DNA of 64,000 bases from NCBI RefSeq assembly GCF_900324485.2, contig NW_022872866.1, positions 744,001 to 808,000 on the forward strand. The letters are read 5' to 3'. The position numbers and the translations under genes are program-made. The notes beneath the pieces were generated by a model. That model was not told where the DNA came from, did not search any database, and saw only the letters and a program-made list of their open reading frames with translations. Positions 9,734-23,564 of the stretch are shown here, in pieces (position 1 is the stretch's first letter; every line of letters begins with the position of its first letter). This stretch comes from Mastacembelus armatus (taxonomy: Eukaryota > Chordata > Actinopteri > Synbranchiformes > Mastacembelidae).

Positions 9734-11398
9734 ATGTCCACATTGAGCAGCAAAGGAAAGGTGGAGCAGAGAGGGAGAGAACCACACAGAGAAAGAAGCG
9801 CCATGTTCTCCAGAAAGGGAGCAGGTCAGTCAGAAACAGCCGCTCAAACACACACGCGGCCCAGCCAGCGGGGCTAACTCACTAGCTAACAACAGGGAGA
9901 CTCGTTAGCGCCACCTGCCGGTCTGACCGTGACACACACTGGAGGGACTGGTGTGTGTGAGCTGTTTGGAAAGTGTCCACATGTTTGATGCTTGAACAGA
10001 ATCACCTGAACATCCAAGGGGACTCTGTCTCATTCTGGGTTTAGACGGTGCAGGTGACTTGTTTTGTGGGTCTGGCCTTGTACATGTGGATGTGCCCTGG
10101 TCGCTGTGTTGCTGTACTGAGTTTTTGAGGGGTCACCCAGAGCCGGGACAGACCTTCCAGACTCAGTGTTGACCTGAAATGTGAAGAACAACAACGTCAT
10201 TTGTGCTCAGTTTCCTCCAAAGCTGCTGGGTTCCCTTATGTTCCTTCCAGTTTGGCTCCATCAGAAGCTTCTCCATAAATGTCCATCCAATGTGAAGCGT
10301 CCTGGTCTCTCCACTGCCCCCCCTCCTCCATGTTGATGTTTCCCACACTGAATGATGACGACAGGCGACATGTGCAGAGGAGGGAGACGTTAAAACGACC
10401 ACATGGATTCTGATCTGACCGTTCTGACGGAGCTCGCACACTCACACATCGGACAGGAATCGGATGTAGGACCACATATGCAGGTGGCCCAGATCTGGTC
10501 TGAGAACTGATCTGGTTTGGTCTGTTCACACTGTGGCAACATCAGGACTGAGTCAGTGGAGGGAAAACAGCAGAAACTTCAGCTGTGAAACTTCAGAAAT
10601 GACCCATGAACCATCATCATCATGTGAACGTCTTGTTTTTATTTGTAGATCATGAAACATGGATTTATCATCAATACTGAAGCTTTAAATCAAATCTGAC
10701 AAATTAACATCATTAAAAAAACATTTACATTTAGTTTTTAGCATCAGGTCCAACATTTGTGTGTGTGTGTGTGTGTGTTAGTTATCACTGATTTTCTGAT
10801 GTGGATTTTAATATGATGTTAATGAGGTACAATAACACGTATAGAGCTAAAGCATTGTGTTTTTATACTGTTATTTTAGAAGAAAAAGTCAGAATAAAGT
10901 CACAGTTTTATAAGAAAATGTGCTAAAATCTAATTCTTCTTCTTCCAAATATCTTCAATGATTGAAATGGATTTAATTTAAGGTTTATCAGTAAATTGAA
11001 ATCATTGAAATCCATTTCTATAGAAGGACTCCCACAGCTTCAGTCATGGAGCCGACTGGGAGAATTTCCTCATGTTTACAAGAAAGTGCTAAAGAAATAA
11101 TTTCAGTACGTGAACTAGACGTCGGTTGCTGTTTTCGTCAGGTTCTGCCTGGGATAAGACAGGAAGTCCAACACAGAGTTTAATCTGGAGACACAAAGAG
11201 CAGCTGGACTGCTGCTGTGCCACAAAACTGACCTTAAGATCACAATTTAAATGTGGTTAAAGACCATGAACAGTATATTGGAGGAGCCGCTGCTGTCTGA
11301 GACAATACTTTGTCATCTTTCAGAAGCATCAAACCATCCTGATGCATTTGAACTATATCCACAGGACTCAACACCCACTGAAGCAAAACCTCCTCCAG
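9734..11398 (+). CDS. Uncharacterised protein, first two coding exons (partial model)
   Basis: I do not recognise this protein. Exon 1 (9734-9824) reads MSTLSSKGKVEQRGREPH and ends ...FSRKGA with donor G|gtcagt. Exon 2 (11324-11398) follows a good acceptor (catctttcag), reads 'EASNHPDAFELYPQDSTP' then TEAKPPP, and ends at G|gtcgga. Exon 1 leaves phase 1 and exon 2 accepts it exactly, giving an open joined frame of 55 codons that again leaves phase 1. A possible exon 3 starts after 'ccatttatcag' near 11743 ('EKMEITKSEGESFQRH'), but I cannot define its end. The N-terminus is basic and Ser/Arg-rich; exon 2 is acidic and Pro-rich; no domain is visible. The gene lies between the two TRIM copies on the opposite strand, behind a CpG promoter. 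It could be a genuine small, possibly ciliary gene, a gene broken by the TRIM duplication, or a noncoding transcript. Confidence 0.4.
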
Positions 11399-11410
11399 GT
11401 CGGACCCTGT

Positions 11411-11600
11411 GGTGGACGAGGTATTTAGATCCTTTACTTTGGTGAAAGTCCTGCATTAAAACCTTATTGAAGTCAAAATATATTGAAGTATTATCAGCCA
11501 AATATACTAAATGTATCAGAAGTAACAGCAGGAAACTGGTCGCTGTCAGTGTGTTACTGGTGTATCTGATGTTTGTGCTGCATTTATGTACATGTTAAAC
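11411..11600 (+). repeat. Dispersed teleost element ('agatcctttactt' family)
   Basis: The text 'gaggtatttagatccttt', 'aaagtcctgcatt', 'agtattatcagc' and 'gtgttactggtg' matches in order the very common non-autonomous teleost repeat that carries 'agatcctttacttaagtaa' and 'aaagtcctgcattcaaaat'. This is a degraded copy. Others lie at 28960-31190, 51720-51840, 52240-52330 and 53300-53350. Confidence 0.5.
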
Positions 11601-12214
11601 TTTACTGCTGTAGTTGTTACACTGTGCAGCAAAACCATGTTTAGTTTAGTGACACTGCATTTTCCAGCTGATCCCAAGTGTTTTCTATTTTAAAGAAGCA
11701 GCATATTTATCCTAAAGCAACATTCATCCTTCCATTTATCAGAAAAGATGGAAATCACCAAATCTGAAGGTGAATCATTTCAAAGACACGTGTGTTTGTG
11801 CAGCAGCATGAAGAACTTTAGGGATGTGGTGCTTTGTTTGTGTTGTTTGTGTGTGAGGTGTGGGACCATCCTCCGCCCCGTGTCCTCTGGACTAACGTCC
11901 CACCGCTGAACCATATTCAGATGGAAACGGGTTCAGACTGTACGTGAACACGTGTTCCCTTAAATCCCAGTGAATCTTTTCCTCTGGAACGTTCTCACTC
12001 TGAGGTTTGATCCTATTTAGAGGCCACTGATGTGACAGAAGAATAATCAGCCTGTCATTGTTGGTTGGTTGGTTGGTTTCTAATCCATTGCCATAGTATT
12101 GATGGCTGTGCCAGTGTTGTAGTAGAAATCCTTTGGTATATCTGTGCACAGTGGTTGTCAAAGCTACAGATTCATAAATGTTTCTATTGGCGGCAAATCT
12201 TCATCATAAACTGA
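11601..12214. other. Spacer before TRIM copy B
   Basis: Apart from a possible small exon near 11743, I see no gene. Homology to the 3' flank of TRIM copy A appears only in the last 15 or so bases before the copy B stop codon, so the duplicated block ends almost at the coding end. Confidence 0.5.
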
Positions 12215-13861
12215 TCAGACAGTTTGATTGACAGGACAGATGATCAGAGGAGCAGAGTTTCTACCACCATGATTATTACAGGGACTGAAGTACGGGTAGA
12301 GTTTCTCAGTGAAGGAGCAGCCAGTGAAGGAGTAGATAAGAGCTGCAGCATCTACGTCATAGAAGGAGACCAGACCCTCCTCATAATCCACAAACACCCC
12401 CACCTTCTCAGGACCAGACCTCAGGGAGAGACGGACTGAAGGGTCAGTAAGAGCTTCATATTTATTTCCATTTCTCAACCATATAGTCCAGAAACCATTT
12501 TTAGGGCTCAGTGTGTTTTCTCCCTTCCTGTTGATCGACTCTCTGGCCACTCCTAAACTCCAGTTAGTCTTTCCTTTAACCTGAACCTCAAAGTAAAATC
12601 TGCCTGAAGAGAAACTCTGCTTTCCTAAGACAATACAATATCGTGAAAATCTCTCTGGGTTGTCTGGAAGATTCTTCTCCACATCACTATAATTCACTCG
12701 TTTCCCATCATCAGACAGGATGAGCCATGGACTTGCTGTATGAGGATCCAGAGTCACATCCACTTCAAACTGCTGGACCCTCTTCAGCTCAGCCTCAGCG
12801 AGCAGCTTCTTCTTCTGTTTCCTGAGTGTGTCCTCCAGCTGAGCCACAGCTCTCACCACAGTCCCCTCATGTGATGGAGGACGGACTCTGACCTCTGTCC
12901 AGTCCTTGGTGGGTGGAGCAGCTTTCAGGGAGGAGAAGCTTTGGAGGAGGTGGAGGTGGTCTTCAGAGCGTGAGAGCTGCTCCACCTCAGTGCTTCTCTT
13001 CATCAGCTCAGAGATTTCCTGTTCCAGGTCTTTGATGAAACCTTCAGCCTGTTTCTCTGTACTTTCCTGTTGCTCTTCGATCTCCTGCATGAGCTGCTCC
13101 AGGCCTCTCTCAACAGACTCCATCAGAGCAGTGAAGACCTGAAGACCTTCTGCTGTCTCTCTGTCTGCAGCTGCTTTACTGATCCTCACTGACTCTTTGA
13201 GCTCCCGAATCTTCACTCGTCTCTTCTGGATCATTTTCTGAATTTCAGCCTGTGTCTTCCCCAGCTCTGCCTTCTTTCCTTCACCTTCTTCTTTCAGAGG
13301 AACAAACTCATGTGTCCTGTGGTCTAAAACAGGGCAGAGCATGCAGACACATGTCTGGTCGGTCTTACAGAACAGCTCCAGAGGTTTATCGTGCTTCCTA
13401 CACATCTTGCCTTCCAGGTTGTCCACAGGCTCGATCAGCTGATGTCTTTTCAGGCCTTCAGCTGTCAGATGAGGCTCCAGGTGAGTCTCACAGTAGGAGA
13501 CCAGACACACCAGGCAGGACTTCAGGGCCTTCAGTTTGGTTCCAGTGCAGACGTCACAGGGAACTTGTCCTGGTTTGGCAGCTTGTTGGCCTGAGCTGCT
13601 GCTGCTGGCTTTGTGTTGAGCTCCATATCTGAACTCAGCAACCATCCCAGAGATGAAGGTGTTGATGTGCAGCTCCGGTCTTGGGTTGAAAACCCTTTTA
13701 CACATTGGACACTGGCACCTGTCATTAACATCCCAGTATTGGTTGATGCAGTTCTTGCAGAAGTTGTGTCCACATGGTGTGGAGACTGGATCAGTGAACA
13801 CATTCCGACAGATGGAGCACAGGAACTGGTCTTCAGATCTCAGACAGCTGGCAGCAGACAT
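12215..13861 (-). CDS. TRIM E3 ubiquitin ligase, copy B
   Basis: This intact 548-residue tandem paralogue of copy A has the same RING, B-box 1-like, B-box 2, coiled coil and PRY/SPRY order and the same acceptor before ATG (start at 13861). Divergence from A is uneven. About 11 changes fall in the first 84 residues, including L19R and D20N beside the second zinc cysteine of the RING and N36K/H42Y around the zinc core. Many changes fall in PRY/SPRY (for example 'NYSDVEKNLPDNPERFSRYC' against SHNDVKKNLP in A, and KTNWSLGVA against KTDWDLGVV). The roughly 170 residues of coiled coil and linker differ at only a few positions. All zinc ligands are kept, so both should be active ligases. The variable SPRY loops suggest different targets. 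The role in antiviral ubiquitination is inferred from the family. Confidence 0.93.
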   Translation of the reverse strand: MSAASCLRSEDQFLCSICRNVFTDPVSTPCGHNFCKNCINQYWDVNDRCQCPMCKRVFNPRPELHINTFISGMVAEFRYGAQHKASSSSSGQQAAKPGQVPCDVCTGTKLKALKSCLVCLVSYCETHLEPHLTAEGLKRHQLIEPVDNLEGKMCRKHDKPLELFCKTDQTCVCMLCPVLDHRTHEFVPLKEEGEGKKAELGKTQAEIQKMIQKRRVKIRELKESVRISKAAADRETAEGLQVFTALMESVERGLEQLMQEIEEQQESTEKQAEGFIKDLEQEISELMKRSTEVEQLSRSEDHLHLLQSFSSLKAAPPTKDWTEVRVRPPSHEGTVVRAVAQLEDTLRKQKKKLLAEAELKRVQQFEVDVTLDPHTASPWLILSDDGKRVNYSDVEKNLPDNPERFSRYCIVLGKQSFSSGRFYFEVQVKGKTNWSLGVARESINRKGENTLSPKNGFWTIWLRNGNKYEALTDPSVRLSLRSGPEKVGVFVDYEEGLVSFYDVDAAALIYSFTGCSFTEKLYPYFSPCNNHGGRNSAPLIICPVNQTV

Positions 13862-13908
13862 GTCTACACACTGAGGACAGAAGTAACAGGATTAACTCGT
13901 TTCTCATA

Positions 13909-15239
13909 ACTGGATCAGAAAGTAGTCAGGAGTCTGACAATAATGATGTCAGGGACAAACAGGTTGAATGGCAGGAAGAACTGGAAAGTGAACAACATCA
14001 AGAATCCTCAGGTGACAACGCCCCAGTGAATGTGGTGTGAAAGGAAAGAAAGACATTTTAATAATAACACATTTAATTCATGGGCAGCTTTCAAAACACT
14101 CATGGACTCCTTATATAGTAATTCATTTAAAAACAGGTGGTTTATTTATCATATGATCAGTCAAATATGAAGTTTAGTCATTTAAACATTTACTGAACTG
14201 AAGTGACAAAAGTCTGAAATGAAAAATAGGGAGGTAACAGGGAGGACCCACAGAGCTCACACTGAGGTGGAGAGTCCAGTTTGTAAATAAAACGTTTTGA
14301 CCCACCAATGGGTCGATGTGACAGAAGAGATTATAAGAACAATACTCTAACAAGATGACTCTAATAATTGTGTTGAAGGATCAAAATGAAACAGACGCCT
14401 GTGATGATGAGGTCGGTCTTTTAAACTTTAACCAGTCGTCAGTTTGTGTCACTGAGCTGCAGCTTTTCCTGAAAACACATTAACACCTGATACTAAACTT
14501 TACATTAGACTCTTTCTGTGACATATTTATTTTAAACTCAGCTGATGCTTTTTCTTTTGAGGATTCCTAGAAATGGTCTTAACCTGAGTAACGTAGACAG
14601 GTAGAATTCACTCTCAGCAGAAGGTTCGTTTGGAGCTTTGAAAAAAACATTAATTAACAATTAATTCATTATTGTTCAGTACTATTATTAACAAAAATAC
14701 TGTGTATGTCTGTAGTTTAAAATCACTTTATTGAAGTTAACTTGTCCTGTCAGCATGAAATGACAAGAGTGAACCCTCCTGTTTGATCTGAGCTCTGAGT
14801 TTGGTGTTAACGCTGTTTGTTAACAGTGAATATTATCAGCTGGACTCACCAGTGTTTGAGTCTCCTGTTGACAAACTGATGAACTCAGGTTATTTCACCT
14901 TTAGACAGAAACAGACCCCCGTCTCGACTGCAGCTCTGATGTGGCTCTGACCCACTTTCAGTTTCATGTGAGGGATAGTGACTGAACCACTTCTCCTTCC
15001 TGCAGTTCCATTTCTGGGTTTTGGTTCCTGCTTCATTTTTCAGGATTACAGTTACATGCAACACCAGAGTTTAGTTCAGGAACAGTCTGAGAATCAAACA
15101 TGTTCAGTGTCACAGACAAGTCTTTAACAACAGATATCAGAGTACCTGCAGGTTTAAAATCACCAAATTCAGTTCTGTGCTAGAACAGTATTATACTGTT
15201 ATTATATTAGTATTATACTTTCTGATGGCCGGACAGAAA
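13909..15239. other. TRIM copy B 5' intron and upstream spacer
   Basis: Homology with copy A breaks at about 13908 (7886 in A), just past the splice acceptor, and resumes only at the noncoding exon. The intron 13871-14849 is AT-rich with no coding or repeat I recognise. 14967-15239 is unremarkable spacer. Confidence 0.5.
14850..14966 (-). promoter_or_regulatory. First exon and ISRE of TRIM copy B
   Basis: The minus strand has a consensus donor (CACTG|gtgagt, GT at 14848-14849) ending a noncoding exon at 14850. About 105 bp upstream lies CATGAAACTGAAAGTG (plus-strand 14954-14966 core 'actttcagtttca'), a canonical GAAANNGAAA interferon-stimulated response element. The sequence is homologous to 9133-9260 at copy A, where this motif is mutated. 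A weaker IRF-like GGAAAGTGAAC is at 13983-13993. This predicts interferon induction of copy B. Confidence 0.6.
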
Positions 15240-15850
15240 GCTCACATTAACTATCTATAACTATTAACCATTAATCCATGAACTATCTATAACTATTACC
15301 CATTAATTATCAATAACTATTAATCCATTAACGATCTATAACTATTATCCATTAACTATCTATAACTATTAACCATTAACTATCTATAACTATCTATAGC
15401 TATAACTATTACCCATTAATTATCAATAACTATTAATCCATTAACGATCTATAACTATTAACCATTAACTATCTATAACTATCTATAGCTATAACTATTA
15501 CCCATTAATTATCAATAACTATTAATCCATTAACTATCTATAACTATTAACCATTAATCCATGAACTATCTATAACTATAACTATTACCCATTAATTATC
15601 AATAACTATTAATCCATTAACGATCTATAACTATTAATCCATTAACTATCTATAACTATTAACCATTAATCCATGAACTATCTATAACTATAACTATTAC
15701 CCATTAATTATCAATAACTATTAATCCATTAACTATCTATAACTATTAACTATTAATCCATTAACTATCTATAACTATTAATCCATTAACTATCTATAAC
15801 TATTAACTATTAATCCATTAATTATCTATAACTATTAATCCATTAACTTT
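15240..15850. repeat. AT-rich tandem repeat
   Basis: About 600 bp is built from shuffled copies of 'ctataactattaa', 'ccattaactat', 'tacccattaattatc' and 'aataactattaatccatta', in higher-order blocks of roughly 75-130 bp. There is no coding potential. It separates the TRIM cluster from tomm20. Confidence 0.85.
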
Positions 15851-15991
15851 CTGTCACTAATCTGTGTAGCGGAATGAACAAGTTATGAGAATAAGGCTCT
15901 TCACCCCAACAACCTCCAGTGTAAGCCGGTTTAGTAATTCAGACATGAGTCTGGGTCACATAAAAGTCAATAAACGTGTTTAAGATAATAA

Positions 15992-18506
<2,515 letters not shown>

Positions 18507-19555
18507 TGAGGACTGAGAGGAAACACCTCCCCAGGCCCCCCACCCGTCTCTCTCCCCTCCTTTTCTTCCTCATGTGGACCTCCTCCCTCCATCACAACCT
18601 GCCAACGCCTCGGCCTTCAGCCGACGCCATCACGTCCCTCCAGAAACTAGTTTTTTTATTCCTGGCTTGTCCATGACAGTCGTGTTTGTTTTTACTTAAA
18701 TTACCCGTTTTGGGGTAGTCGGATATCTCGATCATAAAGCCCAGAGAAATCTAAACCAACCGGTCTCCATTCCTCCACCTTTACCTGTGTACCAACTTCC
18801 TGGACTGGGTGTTGAAACATGAATCATCTCCTCTCTTGGGTGATGTCATCCTGTTTGTACCGAGCGCCTTCGTGGTCCTTATATCAGTAAAGCTACTCTC
18901 TGTTTGGATGTTACAGAGTATTTATTGTTTCGTCATCAGGCTCAACACTTTTTAAAAAGTGATCGAATGTTTTGTTTATGTTAAAAGAGGAAAAAATTAA
19001 AAACGTGAACAAACTGTACGGCGGGTGTGAGCTCTCTTCACTGCAGGAACCTTCCGACTCTTGGAAACCAAAACCTACATTGCTGCCATTTATCTTAAAT
19101 TTCTGTTTCAGCAAATCAAACGTGAGAAAAACTTATTTTCTCTGCACATTAACTTCAGGCTTCATGTCAGAAATGCTCTGATCTGACCAGCATCAGACCT
19201 GAATCAACTGCCCTCTGGATTATTACAAATGTTTTAGTTGAAACTTTATTCCTGACGTTTCCATCCACAAACCAAATTTACATGTTTAGTTAAGAAAAGG
19301 TTCCACAAAGCTTCTGTAACATCAGAGGAACCAGACAGAACCAGAAATGATGTACTTTGTAATGTGCCCGTGTTGGACTTTGTCCACCTGTGGTACAGAA
19401 CTACATGGTTTTAGGGACAGGACGAGACTGGAGGTCTCCATCTGTTGTTCTCCGGATTAATCTGCTGCTGGGAACAAACTCATGCAAAAACCTGGGTCAG
19501 TCCAAATCCTTTTAACCCTTGAAACACTTTTATTTCTGTAAACGTTCCTCAGAGG
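18507..19555. other. Convergent 3' UTRs of tomm20 and rbm34
   Basis: tomm20 and rbm34 converge here. A plus-strand ATTAAA at 18996-19001 could end the tomm20 message, giving a UTR of about 0.5 kb. For rbm34 on the minus strand, AATAAA lies at 19529-19534, only about 22 bases past the stop, and again near 19244-19249. There are no other features. Confidence 0.5.
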
Positions 19556-22500
19556 TCAGATATGAACAGTCTTCTTTGGCTTCACTTTCTTCTTCTGTCC
19601 TTTCTTTTTGCTCTTTTTCTTTGGATCCACCATCTCTCCTTTGAACGAGGTGGAACTTTTTCTTGTCGTCTGTTTCCCAGTGAATTTGTTAGGACCCTTG
19701 AATTCTCCTTTCATAGGCCCCTTTGAAGGGCCCTTGTTACTGGGGCCCCTGCCAGGCCCCCCTGTGGTTCCCCTGCTGCCAGTTTTATTCTTCTGCTTCT
19801 CTTTCTTCACCGACCTCTTCACCCGGATCGACCTGCCCTCCAGCTTTGACCCGTCCAGTTCTAAGGCCAGCTGCACCGAGTCGGCACTCTGACAGGAAGA
19901 CAACAGACAGATAAACAACAGACAGGTCACAAGGTAAACAACAGATAAACAACAGACAGATAAACAACAAACTGGTAATCAGGTTATCAGGTAAACAACA
20001 GACAGAAAAACAACAGACAGTTCATTCATTATTAAATGAAGGATTTTTAAAGTAGAAAATCAAAGACCATTTAAAACAACAGTTTCTAGTTGTGTCAGTT
20101 GACTTTCTCACACACACACTGACTAGATGCCCATGTACAGTCTAATGAAAGATGCTGGCTCATGGTCTGAATGAAAACTGGCTGCTGACTCAGTTTTAAC
20201 CAAAAACCGTTTTAATACAATTTAATGATCATTTAATAATCATGACCTGATGCAGGAAAAACCTTAAAGTCACCACTTTAACGTCATCAACGTGTTTCCA
20301 TTTCAAATCTCAAATGCTCCAGTACAGAACCAACACCAGGGTCTGAGTCATTGTACCTCAAACAGGACGTAACCGAATCCTTTTCCCAGTCCAGAGTTCT
20401 GGTCTCGGACCAGTCTCACGGCCTCCACTGTGCCACACTGCTCAAAATGCCGCCGAAACGCCAGTTCATTTATCTCTGAAACACACACACACACACACAC
20501 ACACGGAGTTAAAGGCGGCCTTAGAGTGAATCTGCTGTCAGTACTGTGGGAGCAGAAAGACTCACCGAACGACAGGTTCCCCACAAACACAGAACGTCTG
20601 TGATCGTGCTGCGAGACAACAACACCGACAGGATTCATCAGCACGTGATTTCAGCAGATATGAACTTTTAAACATTTCTACTGTGATGGTTAAAGACTCA
20701 CCGCTGAGCTGTCGGTCACTCGGTCCACTCGGATGTGAAAGTCTTTCTCCAGCTCCATGCCGTTCCTGTCGGAACACAGAATAAGACACTTTGCTGTGAG
20801 ACGCCGCAGCGTCAGTACCATGTTCCTGATGTTTACTGTGAGCGTCTGACCTCTCCAGCGCCTTGGCCACCCCGTCCTCGTCTTTAAACACCACGTAGGC
20901 GTTCATGCTCTGCTTCTTGGGGTGAACTTTGCGTCTGTGAGGTTAAAAAAATCTCATTTACAAAACAGAAGGATAAATGGAGGTTTATCGACTCCAGTGA
21001 CGTTTAACAGTGTTTGTTGGTGGGAAGCCAGTGAGGGATTGTTGGAAACGGAAAAGAAGCTGCATTTTATTAATCACAAAAAGAGCCTAATTTCTTTTGA
21101 ATCTTAACCTGATAAAGAAAAACAGAAGAACAAAGAACACGGAGAGAAACGTACGTGATAGTTGCGACTCTGCGAGACATGGACTGATCCTCTCTGACCT
21201 GCAGCAGAGAAACACAAGAGGTCACATGACTTTATTCTTTACGCTGCTCCACGAATGAAAACTTCACTCTGCCTTGATCATGTGAGGTCTAGTTCACCAA
21301 GGAGGCCTAAACAAATACTCATGTCTGTTACATGTTGTTTTCCCTGTGTTGTGTAACTGGTGCAGGTACCAGCTGATGCAGTGAGTGTGTTTTTACCACA
21401 GAGCGAAACCGGATGGACTCGATGGATCCTTTGTCCCTGAAGAGACTCCGCAGGGTCTGAAGACAGAAAATAAAACCAGGAGTCAGACTGTTCAGAAACA
21501 TTTTGGAAACACAAAGCACCAAGTTACTTATACACTAATCTAACAAAATGAAAATGCTGAGAAGTAAATGGTTCCTAACGCTCTTTAACAAACATTTTAT
21601 TTTGACGACAAGATGCTGCAACATGAGTTTAATTCTTTGTTCAACATTAAATATCTAACGGACTATCATTTATTCATAAAACGCCACATGGAAACTGCTC
21701 TGGCAGAGGGAAACCTTCTTGGTGCAGCTGATGGGCAGGTTGCCGACGAACACCGTCCTCTTCCTCTTCGCCGCCTCCTCCTGTCGACCGGCCTTCAGCC
21801 TCTGCCTCTTCCTCACCCAGTGCTCCACGTCGTTCTCTTCGCCCGGCCCCTTCCTCTTCCTCTTCACGGACGTGTCCTGCCCTCGCTCGTCCTCGTCGGC
21901 GTTCTGCAAACTGCTCTCCCTGAAACCAGCGAACAAGCACAGAGAAGTTTCTGGACTGAAGCTGCTTCATTTGATTCAGACGCCACTGAGACGAAAGACC
22001 AAAAGAATAACACTAATGCCAGGAAGGACAGAGGAGGAGGAGGAGGTAAACAGAGACACAGCTCAGTTTCTGAACTCCACCTGTTTTCCAGCTTCTGGTC
22101 GGCTGCTGATTTCTCCTTTGGCGACTTCTTCTCCTCCTTCTTCTGCTGGGTGGGCTGACCTCCGACCTCTGCACTTTCCCTCTGTTGTTCCGTTGTTCCT
22201 GTGCTGCTTTGAACAGGCTGCACAAAATCCAACCAACCACAGGAACATGGTCAATTCTGCTATTCTATATCTTATTATCGGTATTATTATTATACCGAGC
22301 GTCTCCTGACTCAGAGACGGAGTCTGACGACTGATGCATCAGAGCTTTGACATAATGTGAAAAGAACAGCTGGACTACAGGAGGACACGTGTCAAAGTCT
22401 GTTCACATTCTGAATACAAGTGGACTCCTGAGGCTTTTTAAAGAAATGAAGCAGTGTTTTGACGTGTGATGTACCTCGGGTGCAGGCTGGAACAGAAGAG

Positions 22501-22902
22501 CTGCAGCTGGTGCAGCGGTGCTGAACAAAGCCGACAGAGGTGCAGAGGTGCCCGAGTTTTTCTGGAACAAACTTCCAGAGACCTGACCCACCACGTAGTC
22601 AGCTGACTGCTGGTCTGAAGAAGCTTCTCCACTGAGAACAGAAAGTGAAGAAGGTCCAGAAAAAGAACACAGGACAGAACCGCTTCTCTGAGGAGTTAGG
22701 ACCTAATGTTTGTGTGTGTGTGTGTGTGTGTGTGTTAAACACCACATCAGATATTTATTTTTAATAACAATAGTAAATCTACAGAGATGAATCACTGCTT
22801 CCTGTTATTGTCTATGATTCTGTATTAACAGATGAGATTTAGTTTAAAAAGAAAACTAAAGGAAAATGTGTAAACAAACCTCTGGTGAAGTTTCTTCTTC
22901 AT
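19556..22902 (-). CDS. rbm34: RNA-binding motif protein 34, 11 exons
   Basis: Exons run from high to low: 22880-22902, 22475-22631, 22081-22217, 21715-21919, 21397-21456, 21155-21198, 20851-20934, 20702-20765, 20566-20608, 20357-20475, 19556-19888. They join in phase to 422 residues (human RBM34 has 430). A Lys/Glu-rich N-terminal half leads to RRM1, with RNP2-like TVFVGNLPI, 'SIESIRFRSV' and RNP1-like NAYVVFKD. RRM2 has RNP2 SVFVGNL and RNP1 'GKGFGYVLFE'. A Gly/Lys-rich tail ends with KKKSKKKGQKKK, a likely nucleolar signal. RBM34 is a nucleolar RNA-binding protein related to yeast Nop12. The start MKKKLHQ is in a 23-bp first coding exon. It diverges from tbce. Intron 9 is only 90 bp with a (TG)n tract at its acceptor. 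Confidence 0.94.
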
Positions 22903-23564
22903 GGTTTCTTCCAGGTTTTCTCGCCGTCACTCGCAGACTGACTTCCGGTTTGATCTGTTTATTAGTAATCAATTATCTGACGTTAATTGCAGCTTGTGCA
23001 CGAATTTCTGCGCTTTAAACTCCAATAACATGCGCGTCCACACGTTTTCTCTACATGTACACAGCTGTACTACTGCGAATTATTTCCCACAGGAAACACG
23101 GTCAAAGCGGAACAAATGTTCTTCTATTAAAGTTGATTCGACACCAACATACTGAACAGTTTAGGTCTGAGAGAGTAGGAATTAGTCCGATTTAAGGTCG
23201 GGGTCCGTAAAAAAAACATGTCTATTTTGTTTACGGTACATTTCGAACTGGTTTTAATTGGAAACGTTCTGTCGGAAAAAAGTACGACGTCGAAATGTGT
23301 CAGTTCCGGTGAGCAGCGAACTGACATGTATTGGTTTGGAAGCTAACGTTAGCTCCGCTGCTAAAACGCTTAAGAACAAAAACTTCACAGGTAATTTAAA
23401 GTTATTTTCACCTCACATATGATTCTGTCACACATTAGCAGCTAATGTAGCTAATGTCGCGATTCAACATACGTTAAATTAACGTTACACCTGGACACGA
23501 ACCTGGATTCCTTGTGAAATGGGCGTGTCTTTGGGGAAACAGGTGAGGAAGGTGAGAAGCCGTG
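22903..23564. promoter_or_regulatory. Divergent rbm34/tbce promoter
   Basis: The 662-bp spacer between the two start codons is CpG-containing and lacks a TATA box at a sensible place. It has ETS-type motifs: 'gacttccggt' (22940-22949) close to rbm34 and 'agttccggtg' (23301-23310) on the tbce side. tbce probably has a noncoding exon ending at 23390 (cacag|gtaatt), spliced to an acceptor ending at 23542 (ggaaacag). ETS sites are typical of bidirectional housekeeping promoters. Confidence 0.6.
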
